A stretch of DNA of 64,000 nucleotides from Antilocapra americana (taxonomy: Eukaryota; Chordata; Mammalia; Artiodactyla; Antilocapridae), in contig ML664161.1 in NCBI GenBank assembly GCA_007570785.1, positions 11,409,960 to 11,473,959 of the forward strand, written 5' to 3'. A program made the position numbers and the translations under genes. The notes beneath the pieces are model-generated. The model was given only the letters and a program-made list of their open reading frames with translations, made no database searches and was not told the origin of the DNA. Within the stretch, counting starts at the first letter, position 1; every line of letters begins with the position of its first letter. Of this stretch, positions 24,683-36,663 are shown piece by piece.

Positions 24683-24735
24683 AGACCATCTCAAGTCCTG
24701 TTCTGTGTGTGTGAGTATTTAATAAAGAAAATGTA

Positions 24736-26225
24736 ACCTTTCCATTCTTGGAAGCAGCAGAAGAATGGTCAGTTAAGCAAGCTGAGATATGCATTTGCTG
24801 GTGGTATAGAGAAAGGATTCCTGCATTGGTTAGGCAGTTGGGCCAAATGTCTCCTGTAGTTTCTCACAGAGTTGAGTTTCAGTGACCCCACAGTATATAA
24901 GTACTAGTAAGAAAGACAGTATATGGTAAGCACCATAAGTGAGGTATACAAATAAGTTCTATAGGACTTAGAGGAGAGAAAAACTAATATTTAATACAAA
25001 AATAATATTAGAAAGTTGTATAATGATACAATGGAGGATTTGAAGGAAACCATCCAGGGTGGGTAAGACTCAGTGTAAAAAAACATACAAGGTATAGGAA
25101 GGGGGGTGCAAAATGAGTGAAGAGTTGAAGAGACAACTGTTTGATGTGCTCAGGAGAGATAGTACTAAACATCCTGGCCACAATCATGATTTTTGCGGAG
25201 GAATATCAGGGACTTCAGCTAGAGAAATAGGCAGGATCTTTGCATGATGGAGAGAGAATGATTCCGGTCTCCTTTATGGACAGAAGGACGAAAGAATACC
25301 CACAAGCCCAAATGTGTATTTGTTCCTTAATACAAAACTTTTGTGCCCCAGGAGCAGGTCAGGGCCAGTATTTCCTTTTTCTAACTTCATCAAGACTTTA
25401 CATATACTTGACTCTTTTCTCTTTGTAGGGAAGTATGAGAATAGATTTTTTTTTTTTACTTTCAGCTGCTGTGCTTGGTTCACTACTGAGATGACCATTC
25501 ACTTATTCAAGCTATAATATTAAAGTACTAGATCACAAACAAAGCTTAAGTAACAAATAGATAATCCAGAGAATGACATTACTCCTCATTGAAAACAAGG
25601 TTACACTTTAGTCAAGGATCTTCTTATGGTGAGACACAGTTCAAATACTTGGAAGATAGAGAGGGAATGAATGCAAAAGTAGTACATAATTGTGTGTATG
25701 TGGGTTTAATAGATTAGTTCTGTTGATTTTTAGTGGTACTTTTCCTATTACATTGGCTTTTATACCATTGTGTAATGTGCAAAAATAATTCCAATATTTG
25801 CATTGACACAAATGACACAGGATGAAACATTTTACAGAAATCTTTGTGTTTACATGTATTTATAGATGTGATAAATACATATGTTGTAATTTGTTTGAAC
25901 TACTTACCCAGTTGAGCAATAATGAACCTAAATTAGGTAATGAAATGAATGCATTTTACAATATTTAAGATGAAGGTGCTAGGTGTCTCTTGGCTGGTTT
26001 TCCTGTGTATCTTAATTGCATCCATATTGTGTTTTCATGTAAATATGACCAGAGCATACAGTTGGCTAAAAACTTTCATAATGCCGCCTAATGGAGTCAA
26101 CATTGTTTTCCATACATATATTTGAATAATTTGCATTATTTGAAACATTTATGCCTTTGGAAAATGCCTTGCTTAAGCATAGAATGGAAAAATCAGTTGT
26201 TATGACTTCTCACTTGAAAGTTTCG
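24736..26225. other. unassigned interval
   Basis: 1.5 kb with no recognised repeat or exon. Confidence 0.5.
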
Positions 26226-28025
26226 GTTCAGTTCAGTCTTTCAGTCACGTCCTACTCTTTGCAAACCCATGGAGCGCAGCATGCCAGGCCTCCATGTCCA
26301 TCACCAGCTCTAGTAGTTTACTAAAATGTCCATTGAGTCGGTGATGCCATCCAACCATCCTATCCTCCAACGTATCATCAGGTGGCCAAATACTGGAGTT
26401 TCAGCTTCAGCATCATTCTTCTAATGAATATTCAGGACCTATTTCCTTTAGGGTGGACTGGTTGGATCTCCTTGCTGTCCAAGGAACTCTCAAGTGTCTT
26501 CTCCAACACCACAGTTTAAAAGCATCAATTCTTTGGTGCTCAGCTTTATAGTCCAACTCTCACATCCACACATGACCACTGGAGAAACCATAACTTTGAC
26601 CAGATGGACCTTTGTTGGCAATGTAATGTGTCTGCTTTTTAATATGCTGTCTAAGTTGTCTAACTTTTCTTCCAAGGAGCAAGCATCTTTTAATTTCATG
26701 GCTGGTATCACCATTTGCAGTGATTTTGGAGCCCCCCCAAAATAAAATCTCTCACTGTTTCCACTGTTTCCCTATCTATTTTGCCATGAAGTGGTGGGAC
26801 CAGATGCCATAATCTTAGTTTTCTGAGTGTTGAGCTTCAAACCAACTTTATCATTCTCCTCTTTCACTTTCAGCAGGAGGCTCTTTAGTTCTTCTATGCT
26901 TTCTGTCATATGGGAGGTATCATCTGCATATCCGAGGTTATTGATATTTCTCCTGGAAAACTTGATTACAGCTTGTGCTTCATCCAGCCCAACATTTCTC
27001 ATGGTGTACTCTATATATATGTTAAATAAGCAAGGTGACAGTATACAGCCTTGACATACTCCTTTTCCTATTTGGAACCAATCTATTGTTCCATATCCAG
27101 TTCTAACTGTTGCTTCTTGACCTGCATACACATTTCTCAGGAAGCAGGTCAGGTATTTGGTATTCTCATCTCTTAAAGAATTTCCCACAGCTTTTGTGAT
27201 CCACACAGTCAAAGGCTTTGGTGTAGTCAATAAAGCAAAAGTAAATATTTTTCTGGAACTCTCTTGCTTTTTCAATGATCCAGCAGATGTTGGCAATTTG
27301 ATCTCTGATTCCTCTGCCTTTTCTAAAGCCAGCTTGAACATCTGAAAGTTCACAGCTCACATATTGCTCAAGCCTGGCTTGGAGAATTTTGAGCATTACT
27401 TTACTAGCGTGTGAGATGAGTACAATTGTGCGGTAGGTTGAGCATTCTTTGGCATTGCCTTTCTTTGGGATTGGAATGAAAACTGACCTTTTCCAGTCCT
27501 GTGGCCACTGCTTGAGCTTTCCAAATTTGCTGGCACATTGAGTGCAGCACTTTCACAGCACTGTCTTTTAGGATTTGAAATAGCTCAGCTGGAATTCGAT
27601 CACCTCCACTAGCTTCTTTCAAAGTGATGCTTCCTAAGGCCCACTTGGCTTCACATTCCAGGATGTCGGTCTCCAGGTGAGTGATCACACCACTATGATT
27701 ATCTGGGTCATGAAAATCTTTTTTGTACAGTTGTTCTGTATATTCTTGCCACCTTTTCTTAATATCTTCTGCCTCTGTTAGGTCCACACCATTTCTGTCC
27801 TTTATTGTGCTCATCTTTGCATGAAATATTCCCTTGGTGTCTCTAATTCTCTTGAAGAGATCTCTAGTCTTTCCCATTCTATTGTTTTCCTCTGTTTCTT
27901 TGCATTGATCACCGAAGAAGGCTTTTTTACCTCTCCTTGCTATTCTTTGGAACTCTGCATTCAAATGGGTACATCTTTCCTTTTCTCCTTTGCCTTTTGC
28001 TTCTCTTCTTTTCACAGCTATCTGT
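26226..28025 (-). mobile_element. long BovB (RTE) LINE fragment with RT domain
   Basis: About 1.8 kb. Read on the minus strand, 27404-28030 encodes the region between endonuclease and RT (HLNAEFQRIARRGKKAFF, MGKTRDLFKRIRDTKG, then SGGDRIPAELFQIL). 27166-27396 and 26772-27353 carry the RT palm (VQAGFRKGRG, FIDYTKAFDCVDH, CQGCILSPCLFN) and the catalytic box GYADDTSHM. The 3' end follows down to the terminus at about 26226. Frameshifts near 27350-27500 and 26700 break one ORF into several. The endonuclease domain is missing (5' truncation near 28025). The catalytic YADD residues are intact, but the copy cannot be autonomous. Confidence 0.93.
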
Positions 28026-28839
28026 CTCAACTGGGTGGAATTAACTTACCAGAGTTTATGGAATGACTGTAGTCTTTGTTTCCTTTCTTGATTTGTCCCT
28101 TTCAGGTTCCTTGAATTTCTGGTTTGAATGTTCTCCTAATGACCATTAGGATTACTTTTTTGCATGACAGCCTAATAGATGGTGTCCCAAAGTTGAGGGC
28201 CACTGCACTGCCCAGTGAAGAATTATGCCTATATCCTGGCCAATCCTGACTCTTTGTAGAACTTCATAAGTGGGATTAGATAGAGTTTTTTGTATTTGTC
28301 ACAATCAGATAATGTGCAATTTCTAGCCCTGGATGACTGCCAATCTCTAGATCAAATTAAATCTAAGATCTTTTTTTCTTTACACTTACACAGGGTTTTC
28401 ATATATTTAGTGTAGTACTTTAGTGAATGCTACAGTTCTCATGTTTGTTTCTTAAGCTTCCCTGGTTGGATATTTCAATATTATCTGTCTGGCCCTGAAA
28501 TAATGGGTGCTTGAGTTCCCATTAACTAAATAGTATGCACCAACTTAAAGCTTAGACTTTTGCTCTTATTCTCAAGGGAAAAACAAACTCAAAATGAATA
28601 AACCAAATCACAAAACTGTGTTGAATGATTAGTACACGCTAAATATCTTATGCATGTTATGCTATTCAGTCTCCATGTTTTTGGAACATTTTTTTCTTCT
28701 CATTTCTCAGTTTCTTAACTTTGATTTCTGTCATATCCCTCTCCAACTCTTGATGTGCTAAGGCCCTCACTTTGCCTCCTTATCCTGGTATATTTGCTTC
28801 ATAGAAATTTATTTTTGAAGTGAAATTACTAGTTCATTT
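28026..28839. other. unassigned interval
   Basis: Nothing recognised beyond the BovB edge. Confidence 0.45.
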
Positions 28840-28985
28840 TGTTGTTGCCATTCTCCCATTATGGAATATAAGCTCCACGAGGAGAAGTCTTTGGTTTATT
28901 TCTATATCCCATTGACCTAGAATCATGGCAGCTTCATCATCAGAACTAAGTTGATATTTGTTAATTAATAAATATCTGCTCATTT
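28840..28985 (-). mobile_element. probable L2 LINE 3' end
   Basis: Reversed L2 landmarks: gaatataagctccacgagg, then a decayed tatatcccattgacctagaa and a final aataaatatctgctca. Short and old. Confidence 0.55.
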
Positions 28986-29786
28986 ATCATTCTCCTTAAC
29001 TTCTTGCCTTCCTATTGTATCTAGTCTGTTTCCTTTCCTTTTGATTGAAAAATTCTAAGACTTATTTAAGGTCAGTTCTTTAGCATTGTTAAATAAAAAA
29101 AAATATATGCAACATTTTAATATTTCCAAAATAATATTTTGCTATTACTATAGTTATTGTCATCCAACCTGGATCATCTTGTTATATAGGGATGATTTTA
29201 AGAAGAAACAAATGCTGAATAAAATTCTTCTTTATTTTGAATCTTTCAATCACACTCATTTAATTGTAGTCTTACATACTTTACAAATATATTTTGATAA
29301 TTAAAGTGTGTCTAGTCATTTCAAAATAATAAATCACCCTGTGCCCCTAAGGGAAAAAAAGTTCTATAAATGTACATGATTAGTATTATAGTTTTGTCAT
29401 ATGTACAACCCAGAGAGAAGATATGTATTCACACTCACAAGGGTATTATTGAGATTAGTTAGTTAATGTTTACAAAGCAGCCAGAATGAAGGAGAAAACA
29501 CATTTTCTTTGTTATTTAAAGTGCATTTCAGAGGTAAAGAGGCAAAGTGTGTTTTCAGTTTAGAGTTGTATACTTATTTATCTTGAATGTTCATATAAAT
29601 TGCTGTTTTTAATACTTGATCTTCAGAACCACATACCAGATCCCAGTACCTTTTTTATTTCTTGTATATTTGAGCAAACACAATCTGACCTTTTGTTTTT
29701 ACAGTATGGAAGTAACTGGTCAGTTTATAACATTTTATTTCTTCTTTTCAAAAGTAGCTTATTCTGAAAAACATTAACACTTTCTT
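28986..29786. other. unassigned AT-rich interval
   Basis: No family recognised. Confidence 0.5.
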
Positions 29787-32318
29787 CAGTTCAGTTCAGT
29801 CACTCAGTCGTGTCTGACTCTTTGCAACTCCATGGACTGCAGCATGCCAGGCCTCACTGTCCATCACACACTCCCAGAGTTTACTCAAACTCGTGTTCAT
29901 TGAGTTGGCAATTCCATCCAGCCATCTCATCCTCTGTTGCCCCCTTCTCCTCCTGCCTTCAATCTTTCCCATTCCCAACATCAGGGTCATTTCAAATGGG
30001 TCGCCTCTGCACATCAGGTGGCTAAATATTGAAGTTTCAGCTTCAGCATCAGTCCTTCCTACGAATATTCAGGACTGATTTCCTTTAGGATGGACTGGTT
30101 GGATCTCCTTGCTGCCCAAGGAACTCTCAAGAGTATTCTCCAATACTACACTTCAAAAGCATCAGTTCTTTGGTGCGCAGCTTTCTTTATAGTCCAGCTC
30201 TCACATCCACACATGACTACTTGAAAACTATAGCTTTGACTAGACGGACCTTTGTTGACAAAGTAATGTCTCTGCTTTTTAATATGCTGTCTAAGTTAGT
30301 CACAGCTTTACTTCCAAGGAGCAAACGTCTTTTAATTTCATGGCTACAGTCACCATCTGCAGTTATTTTGGAGCCCCCCAAAATAAAGTCTCTCACCATT
30401 TCCACTGTTTTCCCATCTATTTGCCATGAAGTTATGGGATCAGATGCCATGATCTTAGTTTTCTGGATGTTGAGCTTTAGGCCAACTTTTTCACTCTCCT
30501 CTTTCACTTTCAGCAAGAGGCTATTTAGTTCTTCTTGGCTTTCTGCCATAAGGGTGTTGTTATCTGCATATCTGAGGTTGTTGATATTTCTCTTGGCAAT
30601 CTTGATTCCAGTTTGTGCTTCATCCAGCCCAGCATTTCTCATGATGTACTCTGCATATAAGTTAAATAAGCAGGGTGATACTATATAGCCTTGATGTGCT
30701 CCTTTCCTGATTTACAACCTGTCTTTTGTTCCATGTCCAGTTCTAACTGTTGCTTCCTGACCTGCATACACATTTCTCAGGAAGCAGATCAGGTGGTCTA
30801 ATATTCCCATCTCTTGAAGAATTTTCCACAGTTTGTTGTGATCCACACAGTCAAAGGCTTTGGCTCATTAGCCAAATAAAGCAGAAGTAGATGTTTTTCT
30901 AAAACTCTCTTGCTTTTTCGATGATCCAACGGATATTGGCAATTTGATATCTGGTTCCTCTGCCTTTTCTAAATCCAGCTTGACTATATGGAAGTCACAG
31001 CACACACTCTGTTGAAGTCTAGCTTGGAGGATTTTGAGCATTACTTTGCTAGCATGTGAGATGAGTGCTATTGTGTGGTAGTTTGAGCATTCCTTGCCAT
31101 TGCCTTTCTTTGGGATTGGAATGAAAATTGACCTTTTCCAGTCTTGTGGCCACTGTTGAGTTTTCCAAATTTGCTGGCACATTGAGTGCAGCACTTTCAC
31201 AGCATCATCTTTTAGGATTTGAAATAGCTCAACTGGAATTCCATCATCTCCACTAGCTTTGTTCTTAGTGATGCTTCTTAAGGCCCCTTGGGTTCTCATT
31301 CCACGATGTCTGGTTCTAGGTGAGTGATCACACCATTGTGGTTATCTGGGTCATGAAGATCATTTTTGTATAGTTCTTTTTTGTATAGTTTTTGTATAGG
31401 TCTTCTGTGTATCCTTTCCACCTCTTCTTAATATATTCTGCTTCTGTTAGATCCATACCATTTCTATCTTTTATTGTGCCCATCTTTGCATGAAATGTTC
31501 CCTTGGTATCTCTAACTTTGTAGTAGAGATCTGTAGTCTTTTCCATTCTATTGTTTTCTTCTATTTCTTTGCACTGATCACTAAGGAAGGCTTTCTTATC
31601 TCTGCTATTCTTTGGAACTCTGCTTTCAAATGGTTATATCCTTCCTTGTTTCCTTTGCCTTTCGTTCTCCTCTTTCTCAGATACTTGTAAGGCCTCTTCA
31701 GACAAACCATTTTACCTTTTTGCATTTCTTTTTCTTAGGGATGGTCTTGATCCCTGCCTCCTCCTGTAGAATGTCACGAACCTCTGTCCATAGTTCTTCA
31801 GTCACTGTCTTTCAGATCTAATCCCTTGAATATGTTTGTCACTTCCACTGTATAGTCATAAGGGACTTGATTTAGATCATACCTGAATGTCTAATGATTT
31901 TTCCTGCTTTCTTCAATTTAAGTCTGAATTTGGGAATAAGGAGTGAATGTCATTACTGGTCTTGTTTTTGCTGACTGTATAGAGCTTCTCCATCTTTGGC
32001 TGCAAAAAAATATAACCAACCTGATTTCAGTATTGACCATCTGGTGATGTCCATGTATAGTCTTGTCTTGTGTTGTTGAAAGAGGGTGTTTGCTATGACC
32101 AGTGCGTTCTCTTGGCAAACTCTGTTACCCATTGCCCTGCCTCATTCTGTACTCCAAGGCCAAATTTTCCTGTTACTCCAGGTATTTCTTGACTTCCTAC
32201 TTTTGCATTCCAGTCACCTATAATGAAAAGGACATCTTTGTTTTGGTGTTATTTCTAGAAGGTCTTGTAGGTCTTCATAGAACCATTCAGTTTCAACTTC
32301 TTCAGCATTCTCTTAGTC
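29787..32318 (-). mobile_element. longest BovB (RTE) fragment: endonuclease C-part, RT and 3' end
   Basis: About 2.5 kb. From the minus strand's 5' side: a partial AP-type endonuclease with the box GDWNAKVGSQ (about 32188-32222) and a QRWRSSIQSAKTRP stretch (about 31950-32010). Next come the linker (EYIKKRWKGYTEDLY), the RT fingers and palm (PVELFQILKDDAVKVLHSMC), a catalytic box changed to YADN (30217-30642 reading), and the C-terminal region to the terminus. The SDH region downstream of SAKTRP is scrambled (about 31930-31965). A triplicated tttttgtatag stretch sits at about 31366-31400. Several frameshifts make it inactive. Confidence 0.93.
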
Positions 32319-34345
32319 CTGTTTTTTTTTTTTTTCCTTTGTTGATATGTTACAATTTATTTTGTCCTTTGAGTATGAATTTTGGCAAAACTGTTGAATT
32401 TTGACATTTTATACCTATCCAGATGTTGATGTGATGATACTCTAGTTTTGGTGCTTAAGATGAGTATGACACTTCAGATTGCTGCTTTTCAATTGAGTGG
32501 GTATTAAGATGTAGGCTCTGAGAGGCTGAGACACAGGCTATAGTCATGTGGCTTTCCTGCCATTTTTATTTTGTTTTATGCTGTTTGAGGACTTTAAAAT
32601 TGAATGTAAGCAGTCATGAATTTTTTAATGGATTCCAAATAGGAATTTTGGCTCTAAACTTTGTCAGAGTTCTTTGCTTCCATTGTCAAGTTTGCCTCTT
32701 GTTTACCTGCTTAGTACTATGTCTTTAGTAGATTACAGCAGACTCCTTTCAGTTAATATTGATCCCTTTGTCCTAATTTAGTGCATATTTCACAGCCATT
32801 GGTTGTGTAAAGGCACAAGGATTTCATGATTATCTGTGGTTTCTTTCTACCAGTATCCAGTTAGTTAACTGGTACCAAAAGGCCAGGGTCCAGGTAGGAG
32901 CTCTATTTGAATTAGCATCAAACCTCCATCTGATTATTTTTGCATGATCCCTTGCTTGGCAAAAAGCTTTACAGAAAAATTAAAATTAAATTTGTTACTC
33001 TTGTGCAGAGAGGATGATTAATCTGTTATGTATTTTCCTTCCAGACCCCCAGTTATCTATCCCTCTGTGACAAGTAGCCCAGAGGTTTTTAGGGTTTTCT
33101 ATTTTGTTTTGGAAAATATTTGCTTGGCTAATAATGGAGAAGAAATTTAGAAATGATAATACATCTTGATATGGAAAGATTAGGCATAAAGCTGAATTTT
33201 AAAGTTACACAATGGCATAGGTCTGTGGTGTGTCAAAGAAACATGAGGTTTATCTGAAAGGTTAGTTAAGGTTATGGCCTTCTATATTAATAAAGCCAAG
33301 GGAATGTCACTCAGCTTCTCTCCTTCTACCCTCAAGGTACAAAAATTAAACTAGCATCTTCTCTAGAATAAATACAGATATTCTGATGTGAAGTTAGGAC
33401 ATCTGGCTAATCACATCATTGTGATTATTACATAATATATAAAACATAATTCGATAAATTAGCAGAAAATAAACTAATGGGTTAATATATTTGGTTTCAT
33501 ATTGCTATAAGAACCCATGAAGAGATGAAATGACATCTTTGGGGTTAGAGTTGGATTTGTGTTCTTTAGAGATGATGAAATTTTTAGATTTTCTTTTCCT
33601 CCCTCCAAACTGACAAAATATTTCACAAGTTAAGAGAAACATTGAAAGTGTAATGAAAACACAATGCCCAAGACTGCCTAAATCATCTCCTTTATTTACA
33701 TTTCTAGATTTTGCAAAGCTAAATTGTTGAATTTCTGCATTGTTTTAACAGAGCCATGATGAAAAGTAATCTAATAATTCTTTGAAGGTACTTTTAGCTA
33801 GAGCTAAAACTACAAAGGCTAGAGGGTTAGAAATGCACCTCATTCAACACAGGGTTTGCCAAGAATGTGCTTTGTTCTCTTGACCTCCAAATTGAAGATT
33901 ACTTTGTTATTTTTAACTTTTAAAATAGGATATGGAAATGTATCATCATGTACACTTAGATAAATGTTTGCATCTTTACAGATAGATAAATCATTATGTG
34001 ACTATCCTCTTGTTCTGTGGTATGTACACTTATTTGCTTGGCTAGTTGGGGTATTATGAACTTATTTATATTCAATAAAAATGATACACCCTCTCCTGTA
34101 ATGAAAGGTACTCTGTCTTGAATCTGAATATTGATTTTTTTTAATGTAACATAGAAAATAAGCATACCTATATGCAACTTTGAAACTGTTGGAGATATAT
34201 TTGTCTGAAAAACTCTTATCACATTACATGAAGAGTATTTGAAGGACAATCCAGCTTTTGATTGAAGAGCCTATGTTTGCTTTTACTCTTTGTATTGCAA
34301 AGCATAGTTATTTTTATTGAATTGTCCTATGATTTGATCAATATC
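32319..34345. other. unassigned interval
   Basis: About 2 kb, AT-rich, beginning with a T-run (32320-32335). No repeat or exon recognised. Confidence 0.5.
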
Positions 34346-34548
34346 CTAGGTAATTCAGTAGTAAAGAATCCACCTGCCAATGCAGGAGACCCAGGAGATG
34401 TGAGTTTAATCTCTGGGTCAGGAAGATACTCAGGAGGAGGAAATAGCTACCCACTCCAGTATTCTTGCCTGGAAAACTCCATGGACAGAGGGGCCCCGTG
34501 GGCTACAATTCATGGGATGACAAAGAGTCTGACATGACTGAGCACATG
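34346..34548 (+). mobile_element. Bov-tA SINE
   Basis: Head decayed (ctaggtaattcagtagtaaa), then gaatccacctgccaatgcag, ctgggtcaggaagatactc, cccactccagtattcttgcc and ctgacatgactgagcaca. Confidence 0.88.
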
Positions 34549-35826
34549 TGCACCACAAGTTAGCACAGAGGTTGATGGAATGAAATAATCATTTGTTAAA
34601 TAAATGAGTTGAAGATGTGATAGTAAATTCAGAAGTAATTCTGAAAGTTGTCATGAAAGGAAGAAAGCATTAAAATTGAAGTCACTGAGCAATTTTAACA
34701 AATGTTGGAGGGTTTAAGGTATTGAAGTTCTCATAGTAGGTAATTGCACATTCCACTGAGGTCTCTTCATTAACTGGACCAAATGTGATACATTGCTATG
34801 CCCAGGCAGACATGTCTGTATTCAACTGGGGAATAATCCTTTAACTCAGAATTGCTAAATGATTAGTCTCTTGTTTGCCATGAACCTTATGGTCTGTACC
34901 CTTTGTTTAAGCAATTAATCATGTACTGCTTTGCAGTGTTTCCTCAGTTGTTCCCTTGTTTAGTGTGGTGTGTGTGTGTGTGTGTGTGTGTTGTGGCTGT
35001 CAGTCCTTGATTGTATGCCCTGAACTTGTAACACATCAAATATATTGCTGATTTGATAGTATTTTGAAGAATTCCAGAAGAGATTCATTACTATAAACTA
35101 GGATAGAACAGTATAATATTCATTCAAAGAGTTACCATTTTATAGTTATGTGAAAAGACATAGCTTATATGAGTTGACCCGTAAAAAGAAAGAAAACATG
35201 AAGGGAAACTGTGGAAAGAACTATGAATTAGTCGTTATTAACGGGGGTGGGGGAAGGCTAATACAGTAATCTGTAGGACCTTATCACAGCACATTGCATT
35301 TTAACTACCAGAAATTATCAAAGCCTTGGAATATATTATTATATTAAGGAAGTCTGCTTATCTAGGCATATCTGTGATCTATCTTATTTCCTTCATCTGT
35401 TAAGTTGATTAAGAGAAATGTGTAGTGTTTGGTGACAAATGAAGAATGGATGAGATCAACAGCACAGCAGAGGCATATTGCATTTGCAGATTTAAGACTC
35501 ATTAGAAATTCACTTTAGACAGCACCATAAAGAAATGTGACTTTTCATAGATTTCCATGAGCAAAAGTGTCTGGAAAGACAGCCTAAAAGACAGAAAGGA
35601 AATCAGTGTAAACATGAATGGAAGAAAATTATTGTTACAGCCACAAGTGTGTGGTGTTAGAAGCAAATTTAAACTGTGCTTAAAAAGATAATCACAAATG
35701 AATGGATGAATTGTACTAGAAAATCAGCAAAAACTAAACAATTGAAAATTTTCCCATTCTTAAGTAATTCAGAAGTAGCTCACTGAACAAAATTACAGAC
35801 TGAGAATTGTTGGAAAACCATAGTTG
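34549..35826. other. unassigned interval with (GT)n tract
   Basis: Contains a (GT)12 microsatellite at 34968-34992. The rest is unrecognised. Confidence 0.55.
34968..34992 (+). repeat. (GT)n microsatellite
   Basis: Twelve uninterrupted GT units. Confidence 0.95.
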
Positions 35827-35834
35827 TTAATGTC

Positions 35835-36655
35835 CATTTTATCCCTGATTGTTGTCGTCCAGTTGCTAAGTCATGTCCAACTCTTTACATCCCAGTGGAC
35901 TGCAGCATGCCAGGCTTCCCTGTCCCTCACCGTCTCCCAGACCCTGCTCAAACCCATGTCCTTTGAGTTGGTGATGTCATCCAACCATCTCATCTTCTGT
36001 TGTCCCCTTCTCCTCCTACCTTCAATCTTTACCAGCATCAGTGTCTTTTTCAGTGAGTCAGCTCTTCGCATCAGGTGGCCAAAGCACTGGAGCTTGAGCT
36101 TGAGCTTCAGCACCTTCCAGTGAATATTCAGGGTTGATTTCCTTTAGGATTGACTATTTTGATCTCTTTTCTGTCCATGGGACTCTCATGAGTCTTGTCC
36201 AGCACCACATTTGAAAGTATCAATTCTTTGGTGCTCAGCCTTCTTTATGGTGCAACTCTCACACTTGTGCATGACTACTGGAAAAACCACAACTTTGACT
36301 ATGTGGAATTTGTCAACAAGGTGATGTCTCTGATTTTTAGTAAGCTGTCTAGGTTTGTCATTGCTTTTCTTCCAAGGAGCAAGAAAATTTAATTTCATGG
36401 CTGCAATCACTGTCCACAGAGATTTTGTAGCCCAAGAAAATAAAGCGTCACAGTTTCCATGTTTTCCCTATCTATTTGCCGTGAAGTGAGGGGACCCAGT
36501 GCTATGATCTTGGTTTTTTCAATGTTGAGTTTGAAGGACTGACTGATTTGATCTCCTTGCCATCCAAAGGACTCTCAAGAGTCTTCTCCCCAGTTCAACG
36601 GCATCAATTCTCTGGCACTCAGCCACCCATACATGACTACTGGAAAGATCCATGT
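35835..36655 (-). mobile_element. BovB fragment with duplicated segment at its 5' end
   Basis: Main body 35848 to about 36526: the BovB 3' end back through the C-terminal ORF to a KLNIEKTKI-type coding stretch. At about 36527-36650 a second, same-orientation copy of an internal part follows (gatctccttgccatccaaag, actctcaagagtcttctcc, catacatgactactggaaag). It corresponds to about 36160-36300 of the main body but differs at many positions and lacks about 26 bases. Possible 8-bp TSDs ttaatgtc (35827-35834 and 36656-36663) bracket both parts. Confidence 0.87.
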
Positions 36656-36663
36656 TTAATGTC

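Noticed and set aside
30170..30688. 172-codon plus-strand ORF
   Set aside because: Antisense of BovB reverse transcriptase; the sense strand holds the recognisable RT motifs.
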